Positions 14,082-14,232 of a stretch of DNA of 14,232 bases are shown here, one piece after another (position 1 is the first letter of the stretch; each line of letters begins with the position of its first letter). Source of the DNA: an uncultured Bacteroidaceae bacterium (GTDB taxonomy: Bacteria > Bacteroidota > Bacteroidia > Bacteroidales > Bacteroidaceae). Both the position numbers and the translations under genes were made by a program. The DNA is taken from positions 1 through 14,232 of the forward strand of contig CAJGCJ010000043.1 of assembly GCA_904501775.1 (NCBI GenBank), in the 5' to 3' direction. The notes beneath the pieces are model-generated. The model saw only the letters and a list, made by a program, of their open reading frames with translations, was not told the origin of the DNA and did no database searches.

Positions 14082-14232
14082 ATATTTAAGCATTTCAGCT
14101 GCTAAATAATCCTCTCTTTAAAGTTCTCGGTATTCCGAACGGTTATACTTTCAGTTAATTTAAACTTAAATTTATAATCTACTTTTTGGTGTCAAACCAA
14201 TATAAGAATAAGTTTTTACCCCGGCAGAATAA
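14082..14232. other. AT-rich end of window, nothing recognised
   Basis: No gene, promoter with both boxes, or clear repeat is visible on either strand. The right-hand neighbour lies outside the window. Confidence 0.5.

Overview
The window looks like chromosomal DNA of a Bacteroidales bacterium (Bacteroidaceae or Prevotellaceae; I cannot name the genus). Evidence: lipoproteins of the fimbrillin, DUF4906, DUF5119, DUF3575 and DUF5106 types, promoters of the Bacteroidota form (TTTG, about 20 bp, TAnnTTTG), and few Shine-Dalgarno sites.

Layout. (1) 1-305: start of a secreted protein on the minus strand, cut by the window edge, with a long leader and a 16-pair inverted repeat at its promoter. (2) 579-887: palindromic repeats, including a 112-nt element. 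(3) 964-12299: a seven-gene minus-strand operon for a type V (FimA/Mfa-type) pilus. In transcription order it encodes an OmpA-like/DUF3575 outer-membrane protein, a DUF5119/Mfa2-like anchor lipoprotein, a probable major fimbrillin (349 aa), two more fimbrillins (304 and 534 aa), a FimA-like protein with a FISUMP-like C-terminal domain (764 aa) and a DUF4906 protein (906 aa). A perfect 20-bp-stem terminator ends the operon 3 nt past the last stop. (4) 12300-12798: divergent regulatory region with a promoter in each direction and a C9 tract inside a 10-bp inverted repeat. (5) 12799-13719: a DUF5106/thioredoxin-like lipoprotein on the plus strand. (6) 13725-14081: a second block of the same palindromic repeats, with a 112-nt element 97% identical to the copy at 595-706. 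(7) 14082-14232: I see nothing.

How it may work (inference from known type V pili): the fimbrillins are exported as lipoproteins, trimmed by a trypsin-like protease at a Thr-Arg-Ala motif present in all five, and polymerised by strand exchange. The DUF5119 and DUF3575 proteins would hold the fibre at the outer membrane, and the two large last proteins would be tip or accessory adhesins.

The least ordinary content is non-coding. A family of short hairpins keeps a common core while the outer stem changes with compensation. One of these hairpins (GGGGATT/AATCCCC) appears empty at 14033-14049 and, at 13766-13877, opened by a 95-nt highly structured insert. A nearly identical insert sits at the other end of the pilus locus, so the locus is bracketed by direct repeats.
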